DNA from: Melieria omissa
Taxonomy: Eukaryota; Arthropoda; Insecta; Diptera; Ulidiidae
Length of the DNA stretch: 64,000 nt
Direction of reading: 5' to 3'
Assembly (NCBI GenBank): GCA_963971225.1
Contig: OZ020269.1
Span: 13,292,701-13,356,700 of the forward strand
Shown here: one piece after another, positions 12,792 to 25,300 of the stretch
Layout: the number at the start of each line of letters is the position of its first letter
Numbering within the stretch: position 1 is the stretch's first letter
Program-made: the position numbers and the translations under genes
The notes under the pieces: generated by a model
Told to the model about the DNA's origin: nothing
The model's database searches: none
The model's input: the letters and a program-made list of their open reading frames with translations, nothing else

Positions 12792-12829
12792 TGACCTCAC
12801 TTTGCCACTCACTATGTAATTATATATAT
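12792..12829 (-). promoter_or_regulatory. candidate core promoter of oxidase copy A
   Basis: On the minus strand a TATATATAA stretch (about 12829-12821) lies some 35 nt upstream of GGTCAGCG, an initiator-like TCAG with A at 12792, and 40-75 nt upstream of the ATG at 12752. The order and spacing fit a TATA/Inr promoter, but the region is AT-rich and no transcript evidence is available. Confidence 0.35.
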
Positions 12830-14383
12830 TTTACTAAACTGATTAGTTGTTTTGATTATTATTGATAATTTTTTTCTTTAATTTTTGTTTTCAGCACAAC
12901 CACTCGCGACCAGCAGCTGCGTGCGACTGCTGTAGCTCAATAGCTGCCTTTGTAGTCAGAGGAGAAAACAGCGCCGGCTGACAAGTGTCTACAGTGGCTG
13001 ACTGAAGCTTTTCGAAGAGCTACAAAGAGAAGAAAGCTTTTCGATCGAGTAAAAACAAAATCCATACAAAATTAGGCCGACTGGAAATAACAAAATTGAA
13101 ATTTGTGCCGGCACGTATGTAAATACTTGCAAGTACCGGAAAAATTATTCAAACAATCACAACAACTCGAATAGGATGTTTTAAATGGAACATTCAAATG
13201 AAACTTATTGCAATTGTGAGCTAAATTTGCAAGCAATCACTAAACATTGGCGCTCATCATTAATTTTGTATTATTATTTGTTTTTAATGTGGTTTGTTTT
13301 TGTATATCTGAGAGTTATTTTGTGTACAAAACGTTCAGTATTGAAACAACGAATTGATAATATTCTAAACAGATGCAATAAGTCAGAAGTCTTCTAGGCT
13401 CGGCGTAGCGGGAGAATAAAACTCGTTTGTTCTTCTTTCTAGGTGTGTTTTTTCGTGGGAGGTTGATTTCCAAGTGACATAGAAGAACAGTAAGCGTTGA
13501 ACAATACGGACGATTGAGACTGGGGAGAAAACATAGAAGGAAAATAAGTACAAAAGGAAAAGGAAAGGATGGTATTGGTGATCGACAGATCACTAGAGAC
13601 TAAAGAAACTATGGGCATACAAATGAAATAGAAACGATACAAAACTTCCAGGGCCACTGTCAGGCTCTGCAGGAACCGGGGTGGGGATTCATAATGAACC
13701 TGGCTAGCGACATTTTGGGACAGCTCTGCTTCAATAAGAGGCCAAACTCGATTGAGACTGTTGATTGCACCAGAGCAAGGAGCACCAGGAGGAGTGACTT
13801 ACAATGAGGAGTGACTAATTTTTTTCTCCAAAAGGAACTGCGATCTATGCTGCAGAAGCCCTTTCCTATCTAACCTAACCATAGTCAGAACAGTAACGAA
13901 TTCGATTAATCAATCTCCCATCTTCTTTCAGGAACACCATTTGAATTTCAATTTTTGAAAAGTTGTGCCTCCGCCAGACACTCACAGAGAACACTCGCAA
14001 TGAACAATAATGAGTCTCAGTGAAATTGTAAATTTTCGCATACCTGCTTGCCGCACCTAATCTGTCCTATTTCACTTTCGTTTTCATTAGTTTTAATTTA
14101 AACTAAAGCAATTCAATTAATTTTAATTTATTTTATTCATGTTGCAGTTTTGTTGAAAAAAGGTCAAAGTACTAACCTGAATTTATATAATTTTCATTTC
14201 ATTTAGTTTAGTTTTGGCAACCTATGGCCTGAAATTGTTAAAAAATCGTTAAGCATAAATATCAACCAGGACTTTCGCAAAATGAATTCAACTAAGGTCC
14301 CTTCCTTCTTATTATTTCTTATCCCTTCAGTCAAATCCTTTACAAAATCATATTCTTCTTATCAGTTGTGAGAAGTAGCAGTC
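12830..14383. other. intergenic spacer between copies A and B, first part
   Basis: No gene is recognised. The stretch 13396-13885 is less AT-rich, ends in CTATCTAACCTAACC and may be a decayed retrotransposon 3' region, but no conserved protein motif remains. Short frames such as 13315-13593 on the minus strand have no domain. Confidence 0.4.
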
Positions 14384-14668
14384 ACTGTAAAAACAGGCCT
14401 GAACGACAGTAGCGTCTTGGTTTTCTTACAAAAGCATCGTTATCAACAAGAAGTAAATGAGAATTATAAGAAACGCGCAAGTGATCTCTTGGAAAAACCT
14501 CCACGTGTGTAAAGAAAACTACTAACCGCCTATCGGATTCGACGTTAAACTTTAGGTTCCTTCTTTCTTTCCCCATCAAGATGGATCCAACGGATCCCAA
14601 CGAATGCATCCATTTGAAATGTGTTCTAACATATGTTGAAAAACAATGACGCATACACATTTCAAATG
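14384..14668 (+). mobile_element. degenerate tRNA-derived SINE (family 2)
   Basis: It starts with a decayed tRNA-like head (CAGGCCTGAACGACAGTAGCG, A-box region) and, read on the opposite strand, contains AACCTAAAGTTTAACGTCGAATCC and an ACACGTGGAGGTTT phrase. These align with the better-preserved copy at 20635-20979, which lies in the other orientation. Its 3' side ends in ACATTTCAAA, matching the TTTGAAATG end of that copy. Boundaries are approximate. Confidence 0.55.
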
Positions 14669-14675
14669 AGTGGGA

Positions 14676-14748
14676 TTTTTGGTATCACAATAGATCCAAA
14701 TGTGTCCAGGTGACCATTATTGCCGACCTACAAACCTAACCTAAATTA
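14676..14748 (+). mobile_element. short 3'-end fragment of a non-LTR retrotransposon
   Basis: TTTTTGGTATCACAATAGATC through ACAAACCTAACCTAA matches, with gaps, the 3' untranslated tail of the RNase H retroelement at 57535-57613 (GGTATCACTATGGACC...CAGCCTAACCTAACC). It lies a few bases after the SINE at 14384-14668. Confidence 0.45.
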
Positions 14749-16321
14749 AACAAATATTATTATTTTAATTTCATTTCATTTGCGCTCACCGACTAGAGAC
14801 TTCTATACTTAAGTATCAATAACAAGTAGAGATTCCTTTAATCTAAAGGACCAAAAGACACATCGATAGACTAAAATGGCCGATAAAATTAAACTCAGTC
14901 ATGGGTCTTGCAATCAAATCAATCAAGTCAAATTTAGCTTTGAGCTTCACGAGGATGCAGTAGAATCAGTCAAGCATCTGCTTTATCACTGACCATCACT
15001 TAACCCTTTCGGAACTACTGGAATAATACGTTCCAACAAGTTTTTAAGGCCCCTCAAAACAATTATTTAGGTCTTATATCTCCGGGTAAAAGGATGATTT
15101 CAGATTCTGTGAGTATGCAACATAATTTTGCAGACACAATTTGCATATCATGGGAACATTTCTACCAAGAGTATTTTGGTTTTCAAAATTAATCTTAGTC
15201 CCGAACGTCAACTCCGGACCCTTAGGGTCAAATTCTTTGATAAACCCGCAGGGAAAGCTAATGCACAGATTTCTGACCTTCACAATTTCCTCACCAAGAC
15301 CGAATTTTACCCTAAAGATTTCTTCATCAATACCAAAGAGTTCCGAAAAGATTCCATTTGTATCTACAGGGATCCGTACAGATAGGAAATGAGACTAATA
15401 TTCAAATCAAAGAGCTTCACAATTGATCCAACCAGTGTGTTTGAAGAGTATATTTTTTAAGAAATTTTAATGATTTTAATTCTAAATGAAAAGTCTTTAT
15501 TTATAAATTCTTTAAAAATCAAAAAATTATATTAAAACTATGAGTAGATAATTTAGTTATTGTTGTTATAATTTTTTTGTGTTAAATTTTGTTCTACGCA
15601 AACTTATTAAACCCACATATGCCGATCGTACTACAAGTAGTACATCTGTTCAAAAGTGCTGCATTAATTGTGCTTTAAATTTGCTAACCGATACCTAACC
15701 TGAAATATAAAATGCATATCCGGATTTAGGTCAAGAATCATGATTCGTTCTTAGAAATTTCGAAATATTAATGATTTTCGCATTCATCCTCAATTTAATA
15801 CATAAATAGAACTCCTTAACGCTTTAATTATTTTCAAGTTTCCTTGCATCTAATTTAGTTGAATTTGTTGACTTTTTGTGCATCTGTACGCAGGTTTTGA
15901 TGTCTTACTATCAGTCGAATCGAATCGAACAAAGTTTTTCAAGTCACACTTTTCGGTATTCAAATAAGCGAATACATTGACCTACGCACAGCCAAAACAA
16001 GACTTTGATTAGAAAAATATTTGGAAATTTGAGAAATTTGTGTTGTGACACAAAAGGCCGATTGTCGCGCATTGTTGCAAATTTGGAAGTAACACAACAG
16101 CTTATAAAACTATTTCTGTCTGAAGTTTAAATGCTTAAATAAAGAAAAAATCAATTCTCTAATTTTGCTATGCAATTAAATTTTTATGTTTATTTCAGTT
16201 TTTATATACTTATATTATATACATATAAATATATTTTATATTTACAAGTCAAAAATACATTAGGAGAATATACAAAAATATTTTCGACTCGACAAAATGT
16301 ATTCTGCCATAAGAAAATAAT
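14749..16321. other. intergenic spacer between copies A and B, second part
   Basis: No gene is recognised. An orphan TTAACCCTTTCGG terminus sits at 15000, like the TTAA elements further right, but without a partner end. Overlapping frames on both strands at 15074-15392 are open but match no family I know. CTCACCGACTAGA near 14787 recalls the donor end of exon 1 of copy A. TTTATT near 16190 could serve as the minus-strand polyadenylation signal of copy B. Confidence 0.4.
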
Positions 16322-19300
16322 TTACAAATTTGCTTTCAAGAAGGGCTTCAAATATTTCTCAAACGAGTCCGGCACTGGTTTCTGATTCAACGGACTCTTC
16401 TTGGCCGCATCGAAAATACGCTCGTAAACATTGCCATCGTAACAGCCCAAAACCGAGTTCAGTTCACGATCGTGAAAGTCGAAGCCATCGCATATGGCTA
16501 CCGCATTGGGACGCAGTCGCTTCAGTACCGACTCCAGACGTTGTTGCAACGAGCTCAATTCAGTATCGGTGAGTGGCACAAACTGTGCGGCAAAGAAATT
16601 ATTTAAAATTTAAAGATGAAAAAATTTAAAAAATTTAATTAATGATTAATTTATCAAATTTGAAAACAACTATTAAAATTAATTTCATGAAATTTTCAAT
16701 AGTCGGTGATTATTCAGTTTTTTAATGAAAAACGTAGTAAAAAGTAAAAAAAAATTGTAATAAATAAAATAGTAAAATTTCTAAACAATTTTTGGCACAT
16801 TTTCGAGTGACTAAACAAATTTTCTATTTCAAGGTGATTTTGAGTAAAGGAAATCATTCACAAGTGTCTCTTGATGAGATAAATTCAGTGAACTGGTAGA
16901 AGAAACCGTTCACACACTTTTCAATAGTCAAATGTTGAGTGAAGAGGCGAAATTATTGCCTCTTCACTCATTCATTAAGTTTTAAAAAATTGAATCATTT
17001 TTTAAAACAATTAAAAATTATAGCTATGACATCTGTGGTCTTAAGCAAAATGTTATTAAAATGCTTGAATTCAATTTCAAGAATTTTAATAATAATGTTG
17101 GCTGATCTGTGGTGATTTCAAATTTCGTTAGATCAACATGTCGTTCATCGTTTATGTACTCACAATCGTTTTTAAATCATGTTTTACCACTCATGAACTC
17201 TGCCATGGCATAAGCAGTCAACACCATAAACTTGCTCCATCAATTGAATTTAAAAACAAAACTCACTACTGGCTCTTTGTTCAATACTCATTTTTTCACT
17301 GATGACGCGAACATACTTTCATTTCAGAAGTTATAACTTTGCTTTCAATGAACCAGATGTCATAAAATTTGAACTGGAAATCGGAAAAGATGTACTTTTC
17401 CTAAGCAATAAGTCTCATATGTGTCTTATGTAGCGCCACCAAAAATGCTATGTTTCCAAATTCCTGATTCAAAACTCACTTTGAACGTTTCGTATACACA
17501 AGTTTTCACTGCAAATCGTTTGATTTTAAAATATATTTTATCTTACAACTTACATGCATTATATCGCTCAAGTGACGTAGTGCCGTGTGCACCAAATACA
17601 ACTCCAATATATTCTCCAACATAGCATTCAATGCAGCGGAGCGTTTGGCGGCCTCTGAGCCGGTTACGTGCTCGAGGAATGTGGCAGCAATGAATTGACG
17701 TCCATGTAGCTAACATTTTAAATTTAAATTTAATTTTCAATTATGATCAATCAAAATCATGAATATAAAAGTCTGTATCTGTCGTATAAGAACTTTTTCA
17801 AAAAAACAGTAAATGCTCGCAAGTTCAAACACCTACAAATTGGAATCTTTCAGAAATTCGAACCCCATATTTTACAGCATTGAGTGCTCTAAAATTTGAA
17901 CTGGCAATTCGAATTTGCAAACATTTTGCTTTCCTTTCTTTTTCCCTCTCAGTTTTGGGGTTTATTTTGCTTCAGTGGCGGGTTCAGGAGGGAGTTTGAG
18001 GGTTGAAACTCCCCCCGAAATATTAGGATCGACTTTAAAACAACATACAAATGAAAAGATATTTTATAAATATTAAAGAATTACTGTTTGAAACCCCCGA
18101 AATACTTTTCTGAATCCGCCCCTGTTTTGCTTACACAAATTAAATGAAAAAGGGGAATCACCAAATTGGTAATGTTTGACCCGGCGCTCGTGAATGATTA
18201 TTACGTATGTAAGCATTTGGCTCAGTTTCGATTAAAAAGTTAAAAATGTCGAATAAACATTAAAAATCTTTTTGACTTTGGACGTTAAAATTAAAATCTT
18301 AAAAAAGTTTGATGAAATTATTCAGGCAAATCGCTTTGCTGTGGATTTATGGATTGTATGGAAATTTTTAGCGAGTATTAAAAAGAGGTAAATAAGAGAG
18401 TGAATAAAAATTAAATTAAAATTATATAAAATTAAAAAAAAATTAAAAATTGTTTAAAATTTTTTTTTAAATGACAAAAAAAATATCATCACATTTAAGT
18501 TATTAGATATCGTTTCAAATATCTTTGGACTTTTTGCGTGAATTAAAAACGTACAGAAATTCGAAGATTTCGGAATTTCGAACTACCTTTTGTATAAAGT
18601 GGTTCGAATTGATGAGCGTCTACTGTAGTTACAATCTGTCTGTCTATGTTCAAAAGAAAAGTGCATACGCCACATGTGGAAATTTAAGAGCCATAAAAAA
18701 TTTTTTGTTGAAATATTTTTCTTCTCATTCACCCCTTCGAAGATAATTTTTCATTAGTGTCTCCCGAACTCATACAACCCAACTTTGCTCATCTGTCTTC
18801 CCATCTTGAAAGTCAAAAGTTCATATAGCTCACAGATACCTCACGGTGGTGAAAGTGTTAACAAAAAAAACAAGTGCAGATAATTTACCACGGCAGCTTG
18901 TACCAGCTCGATCCCGGTGTTATTGGACGCCTCCTCCTGCGTTTGTCCTTCGCCCACACGTCGCGACAAATTCTCAAAAGCCACACGAGTTTTGCTGTGT
19001 GCATGAAAAAACACAAACATTCCCATTGTATTTGACTACAAAATATTCTCGAATTCTTCGACTTACTTGGCGGCCACATACTGCAGCACCTTAACGATGC
19101 ACAGCCATGTGTTGTTCCATTGCGGCGGCTGGCGCATGCGCTGCACCTCGTCAAAGTACTCGACCAGCTGTGCCGGCTGCTTGGCCTGGCCCAGCTGCAT
19201 CCAGGCCTTGATCAAATAACGGCCCACCTGCAGCAGCAGCACCGTGTTCTCGCCCTCGTAGGTGACGGCGGCCACGGCATTTCCATAGATTGTGCTGAAA

Positions 19301-22300
19301 TTGGACGAAGTCATGTAGCCGTGACCGCCGCACGCCAGTCGCAGCCGCTCAATGCCCTCGGAGCCGTCCGTGGTGCAGACCGCCTTCAGCGCGGACGACA
19401 GCACATGCACGGGCAGCATCAGCGAGTATTCGCCGCCGGCGACCTCCTTCACCGTGCGCGCATACATCTCCCACATGTACTTGGCGGCCAGATAGTAAGC
19501 AATGCCGGTGGCCAGCTCCGGCAGCAATTTGAACTGTTGCGTCACATGGTCCATGATCTGCACTTCAGGTTCGCTATGCAGTTTAATGAAAATTATTAAA
19601 TTTTACTAAATTGCTAAAATTTTTACAGCATTGCATGTACCAACTTTGGATTGATGTGACTCTGACGGCGCACGGCTGCATAGCGCGTCGCTATGGTCGC
19701 TGCCTGCAGCAACATCGACGGAATCTGATGGACTATGAGGCAGCGGGTAAAGACCATTGTGAGGTAGTTGAGTCTCGAGGCGGGACTCTTGACGAAGGTG
19801 CCATCGCGCAGCACTTTGGCGTTGCGCATCAGCATGTTGGTGCGCGGTATGCGCACATGCTTGAGTCCGAGGAAACCCTGATTCACGGCCAGCATGCCCA
19901 GCTTCTTGCCAATCTCGCCAATGTCAATGCCCGGCAGCGGCATATGTGTCTCCGTGTCGCGCAGCGGCACAATGAACATCTGTATGCCTTTGTGCACGTT
20001 TTCGATGTAGAGCTGCGCCACCACCATTGCATAGTTGCAGGTGTGACCCACTGCAGGAAGAAAGGAGCAGTGAGGGAAAGTGTTTAGCCAAGTATATGAT
20101 TGATTTTGCTCGAATACGCACGTCCGCCCGGCCACCATTTGTACGCCTCCAGACTGGGCGTATTCAGTACAAATTCGTCGGTTGCGCGATCATAGTCAGC
20201 ACGCGTCTGTATGCCGCGCACATTGGTGCCATGCGCCAGTTCGGTCTGCGCATAAGTGCCGATAATGCTGCAATTGACAGCCGGCTTGCCGAATTTCTCA
20301 ATCTGCTCCGGCGTGCCCTGACCCTTAATCACATCGATAAACATGGTCAGGTGTGTCGCCAAGGGATGATGGGCGGGCATTAGCGCCTGACTAGCCGTGC
20401 CGTACATCATGGTGCTGCAAATATAAAGTTTGTTAAAATAACTCAGCAATAAGTTTAACTTTAATGTGTGAAAACTGATTAATGAGTAGTTGAATGGATG
20501 GATGGATGGATGTGAGGGTGGGCAGGAAGGCTATAAGCCTTCCATAGCACTCAGTCCATTTCAGACCATTGTACTATACCCATGGGGGATAGGGAAGGAA
20601 AATAAGAGTAATATCTCATATTTCACCCGTTTTTGAAATGCGTATGCAACACTGTCTTTCCAACTTATGTTACAGCACACATTCTAAGCGGTTGGAGAAA
20701 GGGAGCGGGAGGGGACCTACAGTTTAACGCCGAATCCGAACGGCGATTGGCAGTTTTTCGTTCACACTTGGAGGTTTTGCCATTGCGCACTTGTGCGATT
20801 CTTGTAATTCTCATTCCCTTCACTTGGATAGCGATAGAAGTAGACGAGTTGTTCACCAGCCCGAGCCAGGAATCGAACCTGGAGCCTTTGGTATGAGAAG
20901 CCAGCGCGCTACCCGCTGGACTATCAAGGCCGGCATGAATAGTTAGGTTAGGCCTATTGTTAGGCCGATTGTTATACCACATATTTCACTCGTTTTTCAA
21001 TAAGTAATTCGAAATATAAATCATGAAACGTGAACTTTTATATTGTAAAATATTTCTATGATTCGTGAATAGTTAGTGAGTAGTTCAACTTATATATAGC
21101 GAATTATTTCCATCTATTATAGAAATCGGAATTTTCATAATTGACAAATTTACTCTCGTAAACGCTTTGAATCGCATTATGTTAGGTTAGGTAGGGAAAG
21201 GTGTGTTTGGCACATTTTGAACTTCCATTTGGAGACCAAAATGGCCCAATGTGAATCCTCTCTTAAGACCCTCTTAATAAAAGAGAGCAGATCCGAGATT
21301 AAAGGGCATTGTGGCACAGGAAATTTTGTTTCGTTTCTATTTCTCCTTCATCTCGGAAGCTTCTGCAGACATCACTGGACGAGAGGCGCCATTTAACTGC
21401 ATAGATGTCTACAATGTCTAATGAAAGTTCGATTCAGGGATAATACAGAACGGATTTTCCTCAAAGAAACGGAGAGCCATAATGCCCGGCAAGAGCTGCA
21501 ATCGGTTCTGCTGCAACATGAGGACTTAACATGAGAAAGACAACTGCCGTAATTTTGATGGTTTTTCATTTTTTAATACTTGTAATAGGGGTATCGGTTA
21601 ATTCATGCGGTTTTCTAACAGATGGCGTGACTTGATTTTGTAAACCTTTCCAAATATGTGTTGGAAAGCTATTGGCATATAGTTTCAGAGTCAGTATGTA
21701 TGTTCAATACTTTTTTTTACTCTGAAAATGTCGAATTTTGTGCCGAATAAAGTGTTTTTGCTGGGAGTACTTCTTCATTACTTCTATATGAAGAAAAAGG
21801 CTGCCGAAAGTCATCGTATTTTGGTAGAAGTGTATAGTGTGCATGCTCTAGCTGAGCGTACGTGCCAGAAGTGGTTTGCACGGTTTAAAAGTGGCAATTT
21901 TGACTTGGAGGACGATGAACGGCCCGGACAGCCAAAAAAGTTTGAAGATCACGAATTGGGACATTGCTCGACCAAGATCCATCCCAAATGCAAGAAGAAC
22001 TCCCAAAATTACTAGGCGTCGCTCAACAAACCATTTCCGATCGTCTAAAAGCAATGGGAATGATCCGGAAGGTAGGCCATTGGGTGCCGTATGAATTGAA
22101 GCCAAGAGACGTCGAACGCCGATTTTTCACGTGTGAACAACTGCTTCAACGGCACAAAAGAAAACTTTTTTGCATCGAATTGTCACAGGCGATGAAAAGT
22201 GGGTTCATTATGATAATCCAAAACGTCGAGCAACGTATGGATACCCCGGCCATGCATCATCATCGACGGCCGTTCAGAATATTCATAAACTGAAGTCACA

Positions 22301-25300
22301 GGATTTTGGTGGTGTGTATTTGGTGGGACCAGCTGGGTGTGATCTATTATGATCTGTTGCAACCGAATGAAAAACGGCCGGAATATGAACAAAAGCACGG
22401 CAAGGTAATTTTGCAACATGACAATGCTCGGCCACATGTTGCACAGGTCGTCAAAACCTACCTTGAAACGCTCAAATGGGATGTCCTGCCCCACCCGCCG
22501 TATAGTCCAGACCGTGCGCCATCCGACTACTATCTCTTCAATCAACTACTATCTCTACTATCTCGATCAATGCAACATGGCCTGGCTGACCAGCACTTCT
22601 CCAATTATGAAGAAGTCAAAAATTGGATCGATTCGTGGATAGCGGAAAAGCCAGAAAGGGTATTCGTGAATTGCCAGAAAAATGTGAAAAAGTTATAGCT
22701 AGTGATGGACGATACTTTGAATATTAAATTTGAACCATTTTTGCACAATAAAGCTTTAATTTTCCCTATAAAAACTGCACGAATTAACCGGTACCCCTAT
22801 TATTTTCTTTTGTATTTCTATCAACTTTTGCTTTGATGACTTTTACTTATTATCGGGTTCTACAACTAGTTCTACAGTTAGGGTTCTACAATTACAATTA
22901 ATTGAACTTTTCGAGATATCAGCGGATATTACATATAGTCTTTGTAAGTAAGGATAAGTTGCGGTCTTTCTAGTGTGTATTTTTAGTCTGCTCAGGCAGA
23001 CATATACTTCGCTGGTGGACAAATAAACTTGTAAAAACTTACGGCCATATTTCGTTGCCACCAGGATTGCGTTTTTGTTGTAGGCTTTTGAGTTTCCTAC
23101 CAGCTTCAGTGGCATCTTTCACCGCCAAGTTGTAAAGATCCTCATGTGAAAGATAATCATGATAGCGACCATCGCCCAAATCTTTATAAAGTTCCTTTTC
23201 TATAAGAGAAAGTCAAATGCAAATGATTATACGTCTTGTTTCTAGAATATGAGTAAGTATTGATAATACATGTGAGGTTCATATGAGTCCTTTTCACAGT
23301 TCTCAGATTATCTAGCGACAACTCAGAAAAGGACAATAGACAGAATTCAATTCTGTTAATTTTTTTTCGCATAGATTTGTCTCGTGTCTGTCTGTTACTG
23401 CCATTCAAACATGATCTGAAAATAAGTCTCACATTTTTCTGTATCTTTAACACCGCGTCCTCAATTTTACGACAACAAACACATTCAACAAAATCATTAA
23501 CCATCGCCAAAAACAAAAAAAAATTGAAATTGAATGCACCTTTGGGCAGTGAAACAATGTTTTCTTTATTTCGAGCAATTACTCAGTGCTTAATTTCTCA
23601 GTGCGTAATTTTAAATGATGTGCCTAGTTATAAAAATGTAAGGCATTTTAACATTTCGGGTTTTCGTTTAAAAGTGCATAAAATACCGGATGAATATTGC
23701 AAATATCACGGAGGACAAAGATCGAAAAAATTATGTTTTTTGCCTGTCTTTTTTTTCAAAATATTTGTATGCCCACTTTTTAAATTTTTTTTCAAAGGTA
23801 CCAGAATTCTCACTTATAATGTGAAATTCGTAATACATTGTTATAACGCACTAAAGCTTTCGGACTTATTATGTAAATTGTTATAATTCGTACTTCAGTT
23901 CCACTTTCACAGAAAAACTGCATTTAAAATATTTGGGGTTTCTGCCAGCTTTCGACGCCTCCTGCCCTATTTTGCGGTGTTCCGGTCCAACTTTGACGTA
24001 TCCCGGCTTAAAGATTTGATTGCAAACAAATTTGCAAAAATAATATTTCAGAATTTTGTCTTCTTCTTCTTCTTCTTGACTGGCACGACAGCACGATTAC
24101 GAGACTAAGGCCTAGCGACCCGCAACCAACCGTGTTGTGCGGGCGAATGTTTTTACAAAGTTGAAAGGGACCCACAGTTTTATGCCGATTCCGAACGGCG
24201 AGTTGGGAGCTTTTTCATAGGCAATTTCACGCTCAGAGGTTTGCCATTTCCTGCTGAGAGGACAGCCGCCGAAAGAAAAATTGTTTTTTTTCTCTTTTTT
24301 TAGGTGTTAACGCAATGCAGTCTTGAATGAGTCTTGACTCGTGGCCCAACGCACTAGCCAGCTGAGCTACGGCGGCTGCAGAATTTTGTACTAGTTTTTG
24401 ATTGTGAAATATATAGCGGTTTCAACTGCGCGTTGGCTCGTATTTAAAAAAAAAAGTTACATCATCAGATAATTTTATTGAGTATATACAGTCTGTCCAG
24501 TAGAAGCAAGACCGTCGTAACTTGGAAACTATTTGTCCGATTCGTTTCAAACAAACTGCATTTTATAAGTTTATAATATTTATTGTACGCAATATTTTTA
24601 ATAACAGGTATAGTCGCCGCCATTCGCTATTATGGCCTCAAACCTCCGACCCATACTTTGCACTAAGATCTGAGCAAGTTGCCGAGGCAATCGACTCCAA
24701 ATCAGCCGAATTTGTCTCGATAACGGTTTTGCTGTCAATATACTATTTCCTCTGAGTTTTTGCTTTACTATTTCCCACACATTTTCTATCGAGTTGGCAT
24801 CAGGCGACTGTGAGGGCGAATCTAACACCTCTACCTCATTTTGCTGTTTCCACTTAGCACACATTCGGCTGCGATGTTTGTGGTCGTTGTCTTCTTGTAT
24901 AATTCAAGGGGGCCTCTTCTCCCGAACATCTTCGGAGCTTATGGTAATAAAGCTTTTTCATAAAATTTGTTCATCAAAACCGCATTCAAGTTGATGGTTA
25001 TAACGAAAAGTCGCCCAAATCCGTTTTCTGAGAAGTAGCCCGAAACATGGACCTTTACGGGGTCTTTAACAGTTCGTTGGATCAATCGATTATTAGCGGT
25101 ACGCCAAGATCGATATATGCTACTATTTGCCCAAAATTGGAATTCATCCGTAAATATTACATCATTCTAATTCCGATCTGAATTGGCATAAGCCCAGGCA
25201 AGCCGTTTTTGAACGTGTGATGATGAGAGCAACAGTTTTTTCAAAGAGTTCCGGTATTTAACGACGTTAGTTCTTAAACGTCCTCGAACCGTCTCTTTTG

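Noticed and set aside
14780..14815. relic of an oxidase exon 1 (CTCACCGACTAGA matches the exon 1 donor of copy A)
   Set aside because: Only 13 bases match exactly; too short to separate from chance without an alignment.
15074..15392. overlapping ORFs on both strands (70-85 codons)
   Set aside because: No recognisable motif and no splice context; unusual to be open on both strands, but not enough to call a gene.
20861..20935. tRNA gene on the minus strand (good B box and T arm)
   Set aside because: Acceptor and anticodon arms do not pair, and the segment continues into a SINE body with flanking duplications; it is a SINE head.
23377..23886. 169-codon plus-strand ORF
   Set aside because: Starts at TTG, AT-driven composition, no domain, lies in intron 1 of copy B.
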